The notes beneath the pieces are model-generated. The model was given only the letters and a program-made list of their open reading frames with translations. It ran no database searches and was not told where the DNA came from. This document shows positions 61,913 to 62,178 of a stretch of DNA of 62,178 nucleotides, piece after piece. The translations under genes and the position numbers were made by a program. Position 1 is the first letter of the stretch. Each line of letters begins with the position of its first letter. The DNA comes from Planctomycetota bacterium. Its GTDB lineage: Bacteria > Planctomycetota > Planctomycetia > Pirellulales > Lacipirellulaceae. The DNA lies in NCBI GenBank assembly GCA_029781135.1, contig JAKOXH010000023.1:40001-102178 (forward strand), given 5' to 3'.

Positions 61913-61941
61913 TTGACAGAAGTTTGGGGCTGTTCTACAAT
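61913..61941 (+). promoter_or_regulatory. Consensus sigma70 promoter
   Basis: TTGACA (61913-61918), a 17-base spacer, TACAAT (61936-61941), a near-perfect match. It drives the partial gene at 61980. Confidence 0.8.
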
Positions 61942-61979
61942 ACCATCGTGTTGAACGCGAGATACGAGGAACCACCACG

Positions 61980-62178
61980 ATGGCCACCCGATCCACCAAA
62001 CTTCGTCTGTACGGCAAGTCAAAGCCGAAAGTGACGAATCCGCTGAATCCCAAAAAGAAGTTTACGTTGCGGCAGCTTGATGAGTGCGATGGCCGATTCG
62101 CTATCGTGAAACGCTTGCGGCAACAGTTGGCCCAGCTAATCGAAGATACGAAGTGCGATAGCGTCCAACAACAGTGGC
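61980..62178 (+). CDS. Partial gene, unknown, cut by window end
   Basis: 66 codons are visible, beginning MATRSTKLRLYGKSKPKV with a basic N-terminus, and the frame is open at the window end. CGAGGAACC before the ATG is a usable ribosome-binding site. It is preceded by a consensus promoter. No family can be assigned from the visible part. Confidence 0.6.
   Translation, partial: MATRSTKLRLYGKSKPKVTNPLNPKKKFTLRQLDECDGRFAIVKRLRQQLAQLIEDTKCDSVQQQW

Overview
The window looks like a chromosomal piece of a planctomycete of the Pirellulales type. The evidence is PEP-CTERM surface proteins, a dockerin-like repeat, a DUF1080 (3-keto-disaccharide hydrolase) protein, a pectate-lyase-like beta-helix, planctomycete-style secreted proteins of unknown function, many short palindromic intergenic repeats and a GC-rich backbone. 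No rRNA, tRNA or CRISPR array was seen. This is reading by eye; no database search was run. Layout of the left half: 1-3030 holds the 3' part of a formylglycine-enzyme-like/dockerin/PEP-CTERM protein, a small membrane protein, an RHS remnant and a DUF3891 protein. 3231-9294 holds cysK, then lipA and the E1-alpha, E1-beta and E2 genes of a branched-chain 2-oxoacid dehydrogenase; lipA supplies the lipoyl group that E2 needs, and E3 is not in the window. 9391-10633 is a small accessory patch with a MITE-like element, a RelE/ParE-type toxin-antitoxin pair and a membrane gene broken by one in-frame TGA. 10665-19350 holds a large secreted protein divergent from a translationally coupled ABC-export operon. 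19514-20395 encodes an outer-membrane-type protein.

The block 20746-32643 (minus strand) is a type II secretion/type IV pilus-like operon: response regulator, GspE with an MshEN cyclic-di-GMP module, GspF, three GspG-like pseudopilins, GspH/I/J/K-like minor pseudopilins, a PilM-PilN fusion, PilO, secretin and a PilP-like lipoprotein. A fourth GspG-like gene lies divergently at 32913. 33320-41661 holds a CBS protein, a malonyl-transferase-like protein, a PQQ-type beta-propeller, a degenerate SDR, a dihydropteroate-synthase-like protein and PabB, which suggests a pterin/folate or methanopterin role; a nucleotidyltransferase gene there is flanked by a duplicated pabB 3' end. 41937-54635 is ordinary backbone: CbiX, DUF1080, pectate lyase, PEP-CTERM protein, an M16 peptidase pair, GNAT, Nramp plus UspA, and VapBC.

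From the 5' end of nfo (about 55.7 kb) to the window end the character changes. GC is lower, all genes are on the plus strand, hairpins and repeats are abundant, good sigma70-type promoters appear, and the genes are a highly diverged exonuclease-less family-A DNA polymerase-like protein, a partner protein, a DUF3102-like protein, several small unknown proteins and a serine recombinase. I read this as an integrative mobile element with its own polymerase-like protein, cut by the window edge. It is the most promising candidate for an undescribed system here.
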